Assembly: GCA_036271795.1 (NCBI GenBank)
Contig: DATAZY010000050.1
Coordinates: 1 to 64,000, forward strand
Length of the DNA: 64,000 nucleotides
Source: Galbitalea sp036271795
GTDB taxonomy: Bacteria; Actinomycetota; Actinomycetes; Actinomycetales; Microbacteriaceae
Direction of reading: 5' to 3'
Position 1 is the stretch's first letter. Every line of letters starts with the position of its first letter. The position numbers and the translations under genes are program-made. Shown piece after piece: positions 41,751-50,851 of this stretch. The notes under the pieces were generated by a model that saw only the letters and a list, made by a program, of their open reading frames with translations, was not told where the DNA came from and did no database searches.

Positions 41751-43040
41751 TCAAGTATGCGATCGCGGCCACTCGATGGTGTCGGCGGCCCACGTATCCG
41801 GACGTCCGATCCGGCGGATCGACGGGTTGACCGCCATGAGAATCACTCCGGCAAGCAGGACAACGCCGAACATCGTCATCGCCCAGTTCACGCCGACAGC
41901 GAGGAGCAGCGCGCCGGCGACGACCGGTGAAATCGGGGTCACCAGAGCGCCCGAAAGCGACAGCACCGAATTCGTCCTGCCCTGCAGTTCGTCCGGCGTC
42001 ACGGCGACGGTGTAGCCGACGATGCCCGCGTTGAGCGGTGGGATGAAAATCGTCGCGACTCCGATCCAGACCAGGTACCAGACGTAGGACGTCGTCACCG
42101 CGAGTCCGGCGACACCGATCACCGTGACGAATAGACACACGATTGAGAGCGGGCCAACGGGGAACTTCTTAACCAACGGTCCGGCAAGGATCGACCCGAT
42201 CACCATCACTCCCCCGGCGACGGCGTTCACGAGGCCGATGAGTATCGGCTGGGTGTGAATCGAGACGAGGTGCAGGTTGAGAGAGTAGAGCACTCCGCCG
42301 AACCCGAGATTCAGGAGCGCGAAGATCACGATGCCGATGCGCATGTAGGAGATGCTCATCACGAATCGGACGCCTTCGAGCAGCGACGAAACGGCAGAAC
42401 TCGACGCCGTGTGCGAGAGGTCACCGTTGAGCGGCTTGCGGACCAGCGCGGCACAAACGCCGGCGACCGCGTAGCCGACAGTGCTGGCGATGAGCGGCCA
42501 TGCACGGCTGAACCCGTAGAGCACGCCGCCGACCGGGCCGGCGATGAGCGTCGCCACCGCGGAACGGCCCTCCATCGCCGCCATCGCAGAGCCCATCTGG
42601 TCCGCCGAGACAACTTGTCGGATGCCAGCGGTCTCCGCCGGGTTGTAGAACGCTCCGAGGATGGCGGACACAAACACCACGGCGCCCAGCTGCCAAACCG
42701 TGAGCATCGACATCGCTTCGGAAACCACGAGCGACGCCCAGGCCAGCGCGCCAAGCACCGAGCAGATGATCAGCAGCTTGCGACGATCGACCCGGTCGGC
42801 GATGACGCCGGCGGGGAGGGTCGCGATGAGGTTGCCCAACTCCCCAACCGTGGCAACGAGGCCTGCCGCCAGAACCGATCTCGTGATCGCGAATGCGATC
42901 AGCGGAACGGCGAAGGACGCCAGTCCCGCGCCGATGATTTGTGTGGTCTTGCCCGACATGAGCAGCAGGTACGCGGAGTTTGACCAGAGGCTTGGGGACT
43001 TCTCCGCAACGGTCTCGCTGGCCGGTGATTCGGTGCTCAT
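41751..43040 (-). CDS. MFS transporter, ArsR-associated
   Basis: A 429-aa facilitator. Start ATG 43040 is preferred because the open frame up to 43076 passes through an operator array. N-terminal MSTESPASETVAEKSP is polar; TM1 has LLMSGKTTQIIGAGLASFAVPL. The loop GVIADRVDRRKLLIIC is the MFS motif. Similar to enterobactin-exporter-type (EntS) facilitators. Divergent from an ArsR regulator and probably repressed by it. Confidence 0.88.
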   Translation of the reverse strand: MSTESPASETVAEKSPSLWSNSAYLLLMSGKTTQIIGAGLASFAVPLIAFAITRSVLAAGLVATVGELGNLIATLPAGVIADRVDRRKLLIICSVLGALAWASLVVSEAMSMLTVWQLGAVVFVSAILGAFYNPAETAGIRQVVSADQMGSAMAAMEGRSAVATLIAGPVGGVLYGFSRAWPLIASTVGYAVAGVCAALVRKPLNGDLSHTASSSAVSSLLEGVRFVMSISYMRIGIVIFALLNLGFGGVLYSLNLHLVSIHTQPILIGLVNAVAGGVMVIGSILAGPLVKKFPVGPLSIVCLFVTVIGVAGLAVTTSYVWYLVWIGVATIFIPPLNAGIVGYTVAVTPDELQGRTNSVLSLSGALVTPISPVVAGALLLAVGVNWAMTMFGVVLLAGVILMAVNPSIRRIGRPDTWAADTIEWPRSHT

Positions 43041-43054
43041 GGAGACGACTGTAA

Positions 43055-43090
43055 TTGCGCAACAAACTTTGCGCAATGTTTCTTGCGCAA
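43055..43090. promoter_or_regulatory. Array of three TTGCGCAA operators
   Basis: Exact palindromic octamers TTGCGCAA at 43055-43062, 43069-43076 and 43083-43090, each 14 bp apart, between the MFS and ArsR genes. A -10-like TAGAGT (43096-43101) ends 6 nt before the ArsR GTG. Confidence 0.75.
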
Positions 43091-43107
43091 GTTGCTAGAG
43101 TGATGCC

Positions 43108-43650
43108 GTGGTCGAGCCCTCGTTTCAAGTGACGGACCCGGCCATGCTGCGCGCGCTCGCGCATCCGTTTCGCCAGCGAATTATCTGGGAACTGTCCGTG
43201 CGAAAGTACGGTCGGGCCGCGGATCTTGCAGCACTCATGGGCGAGCCGGCAAACTCGATCAGTTATCACCTCCGCGCGCTGGCAAAGGCGGGCATGGTCG
43301 AGGAGGCGCCGGAGTTCGCTCGCGACAGCCGGGACCGGGTGTGGCGGATGTCGCACCCGGAGGGCCTCTACGCACCTGCCGGTACGACCGCCGCGGACAT
43401 CCTGAACGAGGAGCAGCTCGGCTGGATCCGCGACATCATCAGCGAGAAACTTCCCCGGGAGCCCGGCGCAGCGCGCGGCATCTATCTTGGCGCGGCGATG
43501 CTGACCGAAGACGAGGCGAAGGGCATGTTCCAGGAGATCGCGGAAATCCTGGAGCGCTGGCGCGAGCACGGAGCGCAAGCCTCCACGGACAAGTTGGATG
43601 ACGCGAGCCGGATCTTCCACCGCATCGTCTTCCTGATCGGCAACCGCTAG
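43108..43650 (+). CDS. ArsR family winged-helix regulator
   Basis: A 180-aa protein from GTG 43108. ArsR-type HTH: MLRALAHPFRQRIIWELSVRKYGRAADLAALMGEPANSISYHLRALAKAGMV (seen as MLRALAHPFRQRIIWEL and EPANSISYHLRALAKAGM). No cysteine metal site is obvious, so it is probably a ligand-sensing or organic-substrate ArsR. Long C-terminal helical region (about 95-180). Likely represses the divergent MFS and itself through the octamer array. Confidence 0.88.
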   Translation: MVEPSFQVTDPAMLRALAHPFRQRIIWELSVRKYGRAADLAALMGEPANSISYHLRALAKAGMVEEAPEFARDSRDRVWRMSHPEGLYAPAGTTAADILNEEQLGWIRDIISEKLPREPGAARGIYLGAAMLTEDEAKGMFQEIAEILERWREHGAQASTDKLDDASRIFHRIVFLIGNR

Positions 43651-43707
43651 CCCGCTCGATGTCGCGCTTTGTTGTGGGATAGTAGTTGATCTGATACAGT
43701 ACTAAAC

Positions 43708-44091
43708 ATGACACCGAACACCGACCCGGCGCAGTCCGAGGCCTTCACGTCGGATCTGCTGCGCGGACACACCGACACAATCGTGCTCGGCACACTCCGC
43801 AACACAGAGCGCTACGGATTCGAGATTTACAAGACCATCCGGGATGCGACCGGCGGCGACTACGAAATCAAGGAGGCGACGCTCTACGCGACCTTCCGCC
43901 GACTCGTCAAAGACGGACTCGTCGACGCCTATTGGGGCGACGAGACGCAGGGCGGTCGCCGCAAGTACTACCGGATCACCGACGCTGGTCGCGCCGTCTA
44001 CACCCGAAGCGTCGCCGATTGGAACGCGACCCAGCGCATCATCAACACACTTCTGAACACCACACCCGTTAACGCAGAGGGGACGAACTAA
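43708..44091 (+). CDS. PadR family transcriptional regulator
   Basis: A 127-aa regulator. RGHTDTIVLGTLRNTERYGFEIYKTI and YEIKEATLYATFRRLVKDGLVDAYWG are the PadR winged helix; GGRRKYYRITDAGRAVY is the wing. Its last base overlaps the ATG of the next gene (TAATG). It probably controls the DrrAB-type exporter downstream. A TACAGT -10 box ends seven nt before the ATG, suggesting a leaderless start. Confidence 0.92.
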   Translation: MTPNTDPAQSEAFTSDLLRGHTDTIVLGTLRNTERYGFEIYKTIRDATGGDYEIKEATLYATFRRLVKDGLVDAYWGDETQGGRRKYYRITDAGRAVYTRSVADWNATQRIINTLLNTTPVNAEGTN

Positions 44092-45023
44092 TGCCTACGA
44101 CCAACAACATCCACCGCTACCTGGACGAGGCGTTTGCGGACATCCCGCGGACGCCGGAGACCGCAGACCTGAAGGAGGAGATCCGCGGCAACCTGCAGGC
44201 GCGGGTCCACGAGCTGGAGGCAGCGGGCACCGCGCCAGAGGCCGCCGCCTCGAAAGCGATAAAAGAGCTCGGACCGATCGACGAACTCGTCGATTCGATC
44301 GGCGACAGCGAACCGGTCGGAAGCCCGGGAGGCACAGCCGCGAAGCTCATCTCCCTGAACCGGGTGAAGCTCAGCCCGTACTACGTGGTTCGGACGGTGC
44401 TGCTGGCCCTGCTGCTGGCCGGTGGAGTCACGATCGTCACGCTCGGGTCGATTCTCGGAGGGCTCGGCATCGCCCCGGCCTGGTTGGTCTACGCACTGCC
44501 GGTCGAAGCAGTGCTTTCTGGCGCATTCCTCGGACTGATCGTCGGCGATGCCCTCGACCACGAGACCTCGCAGCACTATCCGATGCAGCCTCGACGAGCG
44601 TTCGGTTTCGGTCTGGCGAGCTTCGCCGCTCTCGTCGGCCTCGGGTTCATCGGAGCCTGGTTTGCCAATCCCATGCTGTGGATGCTGCTCGCCGGGTGTG
44701 TCCTCGCCGCGGCCGGGTTCATCGCCTTCATTGCGCTGGGAGTGACCCAGACGAACCGGCTGAAGCCGTGGGTCAAGGAGCTGAATCGCAGCTACGCGAT
44801 CGAGGATCGCTTTTCCCAGGACCCGGCGTCCGCCGCCCGATTTGGCCTCTACACGGTGGTGATCTGGATCGTCGCCTTTGCGGGCTTCGTCGTGCTCAGC
44901 ATCGTGGTCGGATTCGTCTGGTCCTGGCTGGCCCTTCTCGGGGGCCTGGTCGTGTTCTTCCTCGTGCTCGCGAGGATGCTGTTCCCGGCTGACAAGAAGT
45001 CAGTCGAACCCGAAAGGCACTAA
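44091..45023 (+). CDS. HAAS/permease-prefix-domain membrane protein
   Basis: A 310-aa protein coupled to padR (TAATG). An N-terminal helical HAAS/DUF1700-like domain (about 1-75; YLDEAFADIPRTPETADLKEEI, ASKAIKELGPIDELVDSIG) is followed by about seven TM segments. PadR plus HAAS pairs are common controllers of envelope stress or ABC exporters. Its exact role is unknown. Confidence 0.8.
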   Translation: MPTTNNIHRYLDEAFADIPRTPETADLKEEIRGNLQARVHELEAAGTAPEAAASKAIKELGPIDELVDSIGDSEPVGSPGGTAAKLISLNRVKLSPYYVVRTVLLALLLAGGVTIVTLGSILGGLGIAPAWLVYALPVEAVLSGAFLGLIVGDALDHETSQHYPMQPRRAFGFGLASFAALVGLGFIGAWFANPMLWMLLAGCVLAAAGFIAFIALGVTQTNRLKPWVKELNRSYAIEDRFSQDPASAARFGLYTVVIWIVAFAGFVVLSIVVGFVWSWLALLGGLVVFFLVLARMLFPADKKSVEPERH

Positions 45024-45033
45024 CAACACAAGC

Positions 45034-45065
45034 GGTGGCCCGGATGCGCGAACATCCGAGCCACC
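45034..45065 (+). repeat. Intergenic hairpin
   Basis: GGTGGC-C-GGATG against CATCC-GAGCCACC style stem around the loop CGCGAA, 10 bp after the HAAS gene. It has no T-tract and so may be an mRNA-stability element rather than a terminator. Confidence 0.4.
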
Positions 45066-45183
45066 AAAACCCTGAAGTCTCTCGACGAACGAGAGCTGCG
45101 CTAACAGTTATCAAGGCCCATCCCAAACTGTACCGGCGCGCGCCTTTTTCGAACGGGGGGCTCCTGAATTCAAGGAGTAGCCC

Positions 45184-46194
45184 ATGGCACGACCATCCAC
45201 TTCGCTGGCCATTGAGGCCCGCGAACTCGTCAAGACCTACCCAGGTGGCCGCGGCAAGCCGCCCATCCAGGCCCTCGACTCCGTCAGTTTCGAGGTCGAG
45301 GCGGGTACCATTTTCGGCCTGCTCGGGCCGAACGGCGCCGGTAAGTCCACGAGCGTCAAGATCCTGTCGACGCTGTCCCGTCCCGACTCCGGCAGCGCGA
45401 GCGTCGCCGGCATCGACGTACTGCGGCACCCCGACCGGGTGCGCAAGGCCATCGGGTTCGTGGCCCAGAAAGCCGTCTCGGACCCGATGGATACCGGCCG
45501 CGAGAACCTGGTTCTGGCCGGCCGACTGCAGGGCATGTCCGGATCCGCCGCCAGGGCGCGCGCGGTCGACCTGCTCGGGCGCTTCTCGCTCAGCGACTCC
45601 GCCGATCGGCTCGTCAAGACCTACTCGGGCGGCATGGCCCGCAAGCTGGATGTCGCCATCGGCCTCATGAACTATCCGCAGGTGCTCTTCCTCGATGAGC
45701 CAACCACCGGGCTCGACCCGGAGGCGCGGGCCGAGATGTGGGCGGAACTCGAGTCGATGGCACGGGCCGAACAGATGACCGTGCTTCTCACCACGCACTA
45801 CCTCGAGGAAGCCGACCGACTGGCAAGCAACCTGGCGATCGTCGACCACGGCCGCGTGGTGGTGACCGGAACGCCCGAAGGTCTCAAGGACGGCCTGCAC
45901 GGCGACGCCGTTCTCGTTGAACTCTCGCCCGACACGGATCTCGACGCGGCGTTGGGCGCGATCTCGAGGATCGGCGCCCTGAGCGAGATCCTCGTCGACG
46001 GACGAACCGTTCGTGGTCGGGCCGCGGTCGGAGCGGTCGCGCTCCCGCAGGTGCTGGGAGCACTGGATGACGCAGACCTCAAGGTCGCCTCGGCAACCGT
46101 CGCGCGGCCGAGCCTCGACGACGTCTACCTGAAATACACCGGCCACGCGTTTTCACACGACGCAGCCTTGACCACGAAGGAGAACGCAGCATGA
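45184..46194 (+). CDS. ABC transporter ATP-binding protein (DrrA-type)
   Basis: A 336-aa exporter ATPase: Walker A GPNGAGKST at 48-56, SGGMARKLDVAIGL signature, Walker B VLFLDEPTTGLDPEA, switch His TTHYLEEADRL, and the C-terminal DrrA-like domain (about 235-330). GGAG-like AAGGAG at 45170-45175 precedes the ATG. Overlaps the permease by ATGA. Exports drugs or lipids with its partner. Confidence 0.92.
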   Translation: MARPSTSLAIEARELVKTYPGGRGKPPIQALDSVSFEVEAGTIFGLLGPNGAGKSTSVKILSTLSRPDSGSASVAGIDVLRHPDRVRKAIGFVAQKAVSDPMDTGRENLVLAGRLQGMSGSAARARAVDLLGRFSLSDSADRLVKTYSGGMARKLDVAIGLMNYPQVLFLDEPTTGLDPEARAEMWAELESMARAEQMTVLLTTHYLEEADRLASNLAIVDHGRVVVTGTPEGLKDGLHGDAVLVELSPDTDLDAALGAISRIGALSEILVDGRTVRGRAAVGAVALPQVLGALDDADLKVASATVARPSLDDVYLKYTGHAFSHDAALTTKENAA

Positions 46195-46970
46195 CTACCG
46201 CAATCACCCAAACGGGCCTGTTGACCGCCCGCCAACTCCGCGCATTCATGCGGATGCCCGCCTACCTGATCATGAACCTGATCCAGCCGATCATCTGGCT
46301 GCTCCTGTTCGGGGCACTGTTCAGGTCCGTCGTCGACATTCCAGGATTCAGCGGCGGAGGCAATTACCTCGAGTTCCTGACGCCCGGCATCGTGATGATG
46401 ATGGCGCTGTTCGGAGCCGCGTGGGCTGGCACCTCGTACATCCAGGACATGGATCGCGGCGTCATGGATCGGTTCCTGACCTCGCCAACGAGTCGCGGCG
46501 GGCTGATCGTCGCGAACATGCTCTATCAGGCCGTACTCACGCTCATCCAGACCCTCGTCGTTCTCGGCGTGGCCTGGCTGGCTGGGGCCCGATTCGAAGG
46601 CGGGATTGTCGGACTACTCATTCTGCTGCTGTCGGCCGTGCTGTTGACTTTTGTCTTCGCTGCGCTGTCGAATGCCATCGCGCTGATCGCACGAGCGCAG
46701 ACCGCTCTCATTGCGATCTCGCAGGTGCTGGCGTTCCCGCTCATGTTCCTGAGCTCCGCGATCATGGACACGAAACCGTCACCGACCTGGGTGCAAAACG
46801 TCGCACTCTACAACCCGTTCGAGTGGGCCGTTATCGCCGGACGCGACGCGCTTCAGGCCTCGCCGGACTGGTCCGCGATCTGGGTACACCTCGGGCTGCT
46901 GGCCGCGCTCGTCGTTGTGATGACGTGGCTGGCCACGAGCGCATTTCGTGCCTACCAGCGGTCGGTTTAA
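46191..46970 (+). CDS. ABC-2 type transporter permease (DrrB-type)
   Basis: A 259-aa permease with six TM segments; the ABC-2 signature AISQVLAFPLMFLSSAIMDTKPSPTWVQNVALYNPFEWAV is visible in parts (QVLAFPLMFLSSAIM; NPFEWAVIAGRDAL). Works with the DrrA-type ATPase, probably under PadR control. Confidence 0.92.
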   Translation: MTTAITQTGLLTARQLRAFMRMPAYLIMNLIQPIIWLLLFGALFRSVVDIPGFSGGGNYLEFLTPGIVMMMALFGAAWAGTSYIQDMDRGVMDRFLTSPTSRGGLIVANMLYQAVLTLIQTLVVLGVAWLAGARFEGGIVGLLILLLSAVLLTFVFAALSNAIALIARAQTALIAISQVLAFPLMFLSSAIMDTKPSPTWVQNVALYNPFEWAVIAGRDALQASPDWSAIWVHLGLLAALVVVMTWLATSAFRAYQRSV

Positions 46971-47004
46971 GGTTTCAGAAATGTTCATAACGGGATCGTG
47001 ATGT

Positions 47005-47025
47005 AAGCGTTTTCGTTAAGCGCTT
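47005..47025. promoter_or_regulatory. LacI operator pair and promoter of CUT1 operon
   Basis: AAGCGCTT (47018-47025, extended as TTAAGCGCTTGC) is a typical LacI-family core; a second imperfect copy AAGCGTTT lies at 47005-47012. TTGCAT (47024-47029) with GTAACT (47047-47052) after 17 nt would form a promoter overlapped by the operator. Confidence 0.6.
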
Positions 47026-47123
47026 GCATAACCGCGGCGAGGGAGCGTAACTTCGGCAGAGCACAGCGCCGTGTAGGCACCCCCGCCGCGGCGTCATTTG
47101 GCAACTCGAAGAGGAGTTTGAAG

Positions 47124-48485
47124 TTGACAGCACAACGAGTGTTTTCTTCCACCGCACGCAGACGTAGTCTCGCCGCCGTCGCGGTCGCCGCAGTCAGCGC
47201 TGTCGCGCTGGTCGGCTGCACCACAGCAAACCCAGGCTCGTCAAGCAGCGCCGGAACAACCGGTCACCAGACGGTGACCATCTACGGACCGGACACCGGC
47301 ACGGAGGCAACAGAGCTCAACGCCTCGTGGGCTGCGTGGTCCAAGGCGAATGACATCACCATCAAGTACACGGGTGACGGAAACTTCACGACCAACATCG
47401 CCACGAAGATCCAGGGCGACGACCTGCCCGACATCGGCATGTTCCCACAGCCCGGCCTGCTCGACGCGGCCATCCAGTCCGGCAAAGTCGCGACCGTCAG
47501 TGCGGCGACGGAGGCCAGCGTGAAGAAGAACTTCTCCACTGACTGGCAAGGCTACGTGAGCAGCGGCGGCAAGATGTACGCGACGCCGCTCGACGCGAAC
47601 GTCAAGGGCTACATCTGGTACACGCCGGCCGACTTCAAGAAGTGGGGCATCACGGTTCCGGACAACTACGCCGACCTGGTCTCCGACATCGGCAAGATCG
47701 AGTCGACGACCGGATCTGCTCCGTTCTGTGCTGGCTTCAACTCGGGGACCGCATCCGGATGGCCGGGAGCGGACTTCCTGGCCGAGGTCGTCCTGAGCTC
47801 CGCCGGCCCGTCGACCTACGACTCGTGGGTCGCCGGTAAGACGAAGTTCACCGCCCCGGCAATCGACAAAGCGTTCACCCTCCTCGGGCAGATCCTGCAG
47901 AACCCGAAGTACGTCAACGCGGGCTTCGGCAACGTCGCGTCGATCAACTCGACCGCCTTCGGGGATGTCGCCGCCAAGGTTGCCAACGGCTCCTGCGCAA
48001 TGACGAACCAGGCCACGTTCCTCGAGGCGAGCTTCTCGACCACGAAGACCGCGGCTGGATCAACCCCCACCGTTGGCCCGAACGGTGACGTCTGGGCCTT
48101 CGCACTGCCGGGGGTCAAGACCGGATCGCACGCCGTCGTTGGTGGTGGCGACTTTGCCGCAGCCTTCGACAGCAAGGCCGCGACCCAGAAGGTCATGACC
48201 TACCTCTCGAGCGCTGACTGGGCGAACAGCCTGATCACGGTCAAGGGTGCGTCGTTCATCAGCGCAAACAAGGGTCTGGATGCTTCGAAGGAAGCCGACC
48301 CGCTGCTCCAGAGCGCCATCAAGACGCTGCAGAGCTCGACCACCACGTTCCGGTTCGGTGCGGATGACGCAATGCCGACCGTCGTGGAGAATGCGTTCTG
48401 GAAGGGCATCGTCGACTGGACAAACGGAATGCCTCAGGCGCAGGCAGAGGCCGAGATTCAGGCGGCTTGGGCTAACGCCAGCTAA
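47124..48485 (+). CDS. CUT1 ABC transporter sugar-binding lipoprotein
   Basis: A 453-aa binding protein. Start TTG 47124 is preferred since GAGGAG (47111-47116) is seven nt away; TTG 47118 is too close. Signal sequence with lipobox LVGC (about residue 34) followed by a Ser/Gly linker. The SBP family 1 fold has SWAAWSKANDITIKYTGDGNF and several conserved aromatic positions (GYIWYTPADFKKWG). Probably binds alpha-glucosides or other oligosaccharides (AglE-like). Confidence 0.9.
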   Translation: MTAQRVFSSTARRRSLAAVAVAAVSAVALVGCTTANPGSSSSAGTTGHQTVTIYGPDTGTEATELNASWAAWSKANDITIKYTGDGNFTTNIATKIQGDDLPDIGMFPQPGLLDAAIQSGKVATVSAATEASVKKNFSTDWQGYVSSGGKMYATPLDANVKGYIWYTPADFKKWGITVPDNYADLVSDIGKIESTTGSAPFCAGFNSGTASGWPGADFLAEVVLSSAGPSTYDSWVAGKTKFTAPAIDKAFTLLGQILQNPKYVNAGFGNVASINSTAFGDVAAKVANGSCAMTNQATFLEASFSTTKTAAGSTPTVGPNGDVWAFALPGVKTGSHAVVGGGDFAAAFDSKAATQKVMTYLSSADWANSLITVKGASFISANKGLDASKEADPLLQSAIKTLQSSTTTFRFGADDAMPTVVENAFWKGIVDWTNGMPQAQAEAEIQAAWANAS

Positions 48486-48500
48486 GAATACCCATTGACC

Positions 48501-48558
48501 CCGCGAGGGTCGCTTCGACACAGTGTGAACTGACACAGTGTTGAAGCGGCCCTCGCGG
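48501..48558 (+). terminator. Strong intercistronic hairpin (attenuator)
   Basis: Arms 48501-48516 and 48543-48558 (16 nt, one G-T pair) enclose two copies of GACACAGTGT (48517-48526, 48532-48541). It lies between the binding protein and the permease genes, where partial termination or RNA stabilisation commonly makes the binding protein more abundant. Confidence 0.65.
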
Positions 48559-48653
48559 AGTCGCTCTTGACGCTCCACCTGATTCACAACTGCACTACTG
48601 CTCCCCCGCTTCACCCCAGTTTGAGTTCACCGTTGCACTCGAAAGGTCCCTGC

Positions 48654-49799
48654 ATGTCCGCATTTTTCCAATGGATGGCGAATCTTCCATCCCTGCTTCA
48701 GGTCCTTGTGATCCTCGGGGCGTTCGCCATCGTCGTCGCGCTCATCCTGTTCTTCATCGAACTGGCCCCCCGCCGAGGTCGCGGGTACTCGATCATGCGA
48801 CTGATTGTCGCGATCGCGGTGCCGGCCATCATCGTCCTGGTCCTCGGCGTCTATAACGACGCGGTGTGGCTGGTTCCCGTCGCAGCAGTTCTCGGCGCGG
48901 GGTTATTCCTGTTGGATCGAAGGGCTCGTGGCGGAACCGGCTCAATTCTTCAGCTGACCGCATTCATGTTCCCGGCCGTATTCCTGCTCGCCATCGGTCT
49001 CCTGTATCCCACAATCAAGACGATCATCGACGCGTTCCTCAGCAACGACGGATCCAAGTTCGTCGGGCTCGCGAACTTCGTGTACATCTTCTCGCCCGCC
49101 AACCAGGGTGTCCTGGCACTTGTCAACCAGATCGTCTGGGTGATCATCACACCGGTTCTCGCAACCGCGATCGGTCTCGCCTACGCGGTCTTCGTCGATC
49201 GAAGCCGAGGCGAGAAAGTACTGAAGGTCTTCGTTTTTATGCCGGTAGCGATCTCGCTCGTCGGTGCATCAATCATCTTCAAGTTCTTCTTCGACTATCA
49301 GCAGGGCGCGCAGATCGGAGTTCTCAACCAAATCGTCGTGTTGTTCGGCGGAACTCCCGTCAGCTGGCTACAGACACCGTTCGTCAACACGGCACTGCTC
49401 ATCATCGTTCTGATCTGGACACAAACGGGGTTCGCAATGGTCCTCTTGTCCGCGGCCATAAAGGGAATCCCCGATGAACAGGTCGAAGCGTCGGAGCTGG
49501 ATGGCGCCAACGCCTTCCAGCGGTTTCGCAACGTGACGATCCCGGGCATTCGACCAACGATCATCGTGGTTTGGGTCACGATCGCAATCGTGAGCCTCAA
49601 GGTGTACGACGTCATCGCCGCAACCACGACCGGCCAGAACGATTCGACGGTCATCAGCTACCAGATGGTCCGACTCTTCCAGAATCTGCCGCCACAGAAC
49701 GGAGGGTCCTCCGCGGAGGCCGTAATCCTGTTCATCCTGATCCTGCCGTTCCTCATCTATAACGCCAACAACATCCGGAAGCAGAGGTTGGGACTGTGA
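48654..49799 (+). CDS. CUT1 ABC transporter permease (MalF/AglF-like)
   Basis: A 381-aa permease from ATG 48654, GAAAGG seven nt before. It has two extra N-terminal TM segments before the usual six. The EAA loop reads EQVEASELDGANAFQRFRNVTIPGI near 275-300. Overlaps the next permease by GTGA. No ATPase gene is present, so an MsiK/MalK-type ATPase elsewhere is expected. Confidence 0.92.
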   Translation: MSAFFQWMANLPSLLQVLVILGAFAIVVALILFFIELAPRRGRGYSIMRLIVAIAVPAIIVLVLGVYNDAVWLVPVAAVLGAGLFLLDRRARGGTGSILQLTAFMFPAVFLLAIGLLYPTIKTIIDAFLSNDGSKFVGLANFVYIFSPANQGVLALVNQIVWVIITPVLATAIGLAYAVFVDRSRGEKVLKVFVFMPVAISLVGASIIFKFFFDYQQGAQIGVLNQIVVLFGGTPVSWLQTPFVNTALLIIVLIWTQTGFAMVLLSAAIKGIPDEQVEASELDGANAFQRFRNVTIPGIRPTIIVVWVTIAIVSLKVYDVIAATTTGQNDSTVISYQMVRLFQNLPPQNGGSSAEAVILFILILPFLIYNANNIRKQRLGL

Positions 49800-50764
49800 T
49801 CGCCACCGACATTGACCCCCGCTCCGCGCGCCGGGTAGAGAAAGCAACGCGCCGCGCCGAGACGATGGCGTTCAACGATTCCAAGAAGCGCTTGTCGAGC
49901 AAGGGTGCGACGATCGCGGCGGTGATCATCGCAGTCCTGTGGACGATCCCGACATTCGGACTATTCGTAACGTCGTTCCGTCAACCGGCCGACATCACCA
50001 CCTCGGGTTGGTGGACGGTCTTCACCAATCCCAGCCTGACGATCTCGAACTACGTCAATACGCTGAACTTCAACGACACGGAAACGGTCGCACAGTCGTT
50101 CCTGAACTCGATAGTCATCGTGATCCCGGCAACGCTGATCCCGATCTCACTGGCGCTGCTGGCCGCCTACGCGTTTGCCTGGATCGACTTCCGCGGCAAG
50201 AACCTCCTCTTTGTTGGAGTGTTCTCTCTGCAGGTCGTTCCGATCCAGGTTGCACTCGTGCCGCTGTTGAGCCTGTTCTCGAACGGCGTCACGATCGGCA
50301 ACTGGGCTGTGTTCCCGGGACTCGATCTCAACAATGCGGACGGCAGCTTCGCCCGCATCTGGATTGCGCACACGATGTTCGCGCTTCCACTCGCGATCTT
50401 CCTGCTGCACAACTTCATCGCCGCCCTGCCGGTCGACATCATGGAGGCGGCGAAAATCGACGGCGCAAGTCACGGACAGATCTTCTTCCGCATCGTGCTG
50501 CCGCTCGCGCGCCCAGCGATCGCGTCGTTCGCCATCCTGCAGTTCCTCTGGGTTTGGAACGACCTTCTGGTTGCGACCATCTTCTCGTCGGGAAACAACT
50601 TCCCGATTACGAAGCTGCTCACCGACCTTTCGGGCACCTATGGCCAACAGTGGTACCTGCTGTCGGCCGGGACGTTCCTGGCGATCATCCCGCCGCTCAT
50701 TGTGTTCTTCGCGCTGCAGCGGTACTTCGTGCGAGGACTCCTCGCCGGGGCGACGAAGGGGTAG
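49796..50764 (+). CDS. CUT1 ABC transporter permease (MalG/AglG-like)
   Basis: A 322-aa permease with a 35-residue charged N-terminal tail then six TM segments. EAA motif DIMEAAKIDGASHGQIFFRIVLPLA (about 218-242). Completes the transporter with the preceding permease and binding protein. Start GTG 49796 in the GTGA overlap. Confidence 0.92.
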   Translation: MIATDIDPRSARRVEKATRRAETMAFNDSKKRLSSKGATIAAVIIAVLWTIPTFGLFVTSFRQPADITTSGWWTVFTNPSLTISNYVNTLNFNDTETVAQSFLNSIVIVIPATLIPISLALLAAYAFAWIDFRGKNLLFVGVFSLQVVPIQVALVPLLSLFSNGVTIGNWAVFPGLDLNNADGSFARIWIAHTMFALPLAIFLLHNFIAALPVDIMEAAKIDGASHGQIFFRIVLPLARPAIASFAILQFLWVWNDLLVATIFSSGNNFPITKLLTDLSGTYGQQWYLLSAGTFLAIIPPLIVFFALQRYFVRGLLAGATKG

Positions 50765-50851
50765 CGCGGGGTGACAAATGCCTGTGGCAGAGTTGAGACG
50801 CGTGGCACCACCTAGAGCGCAAACTACTCACTCGATGGGGCGATCCAGGCC

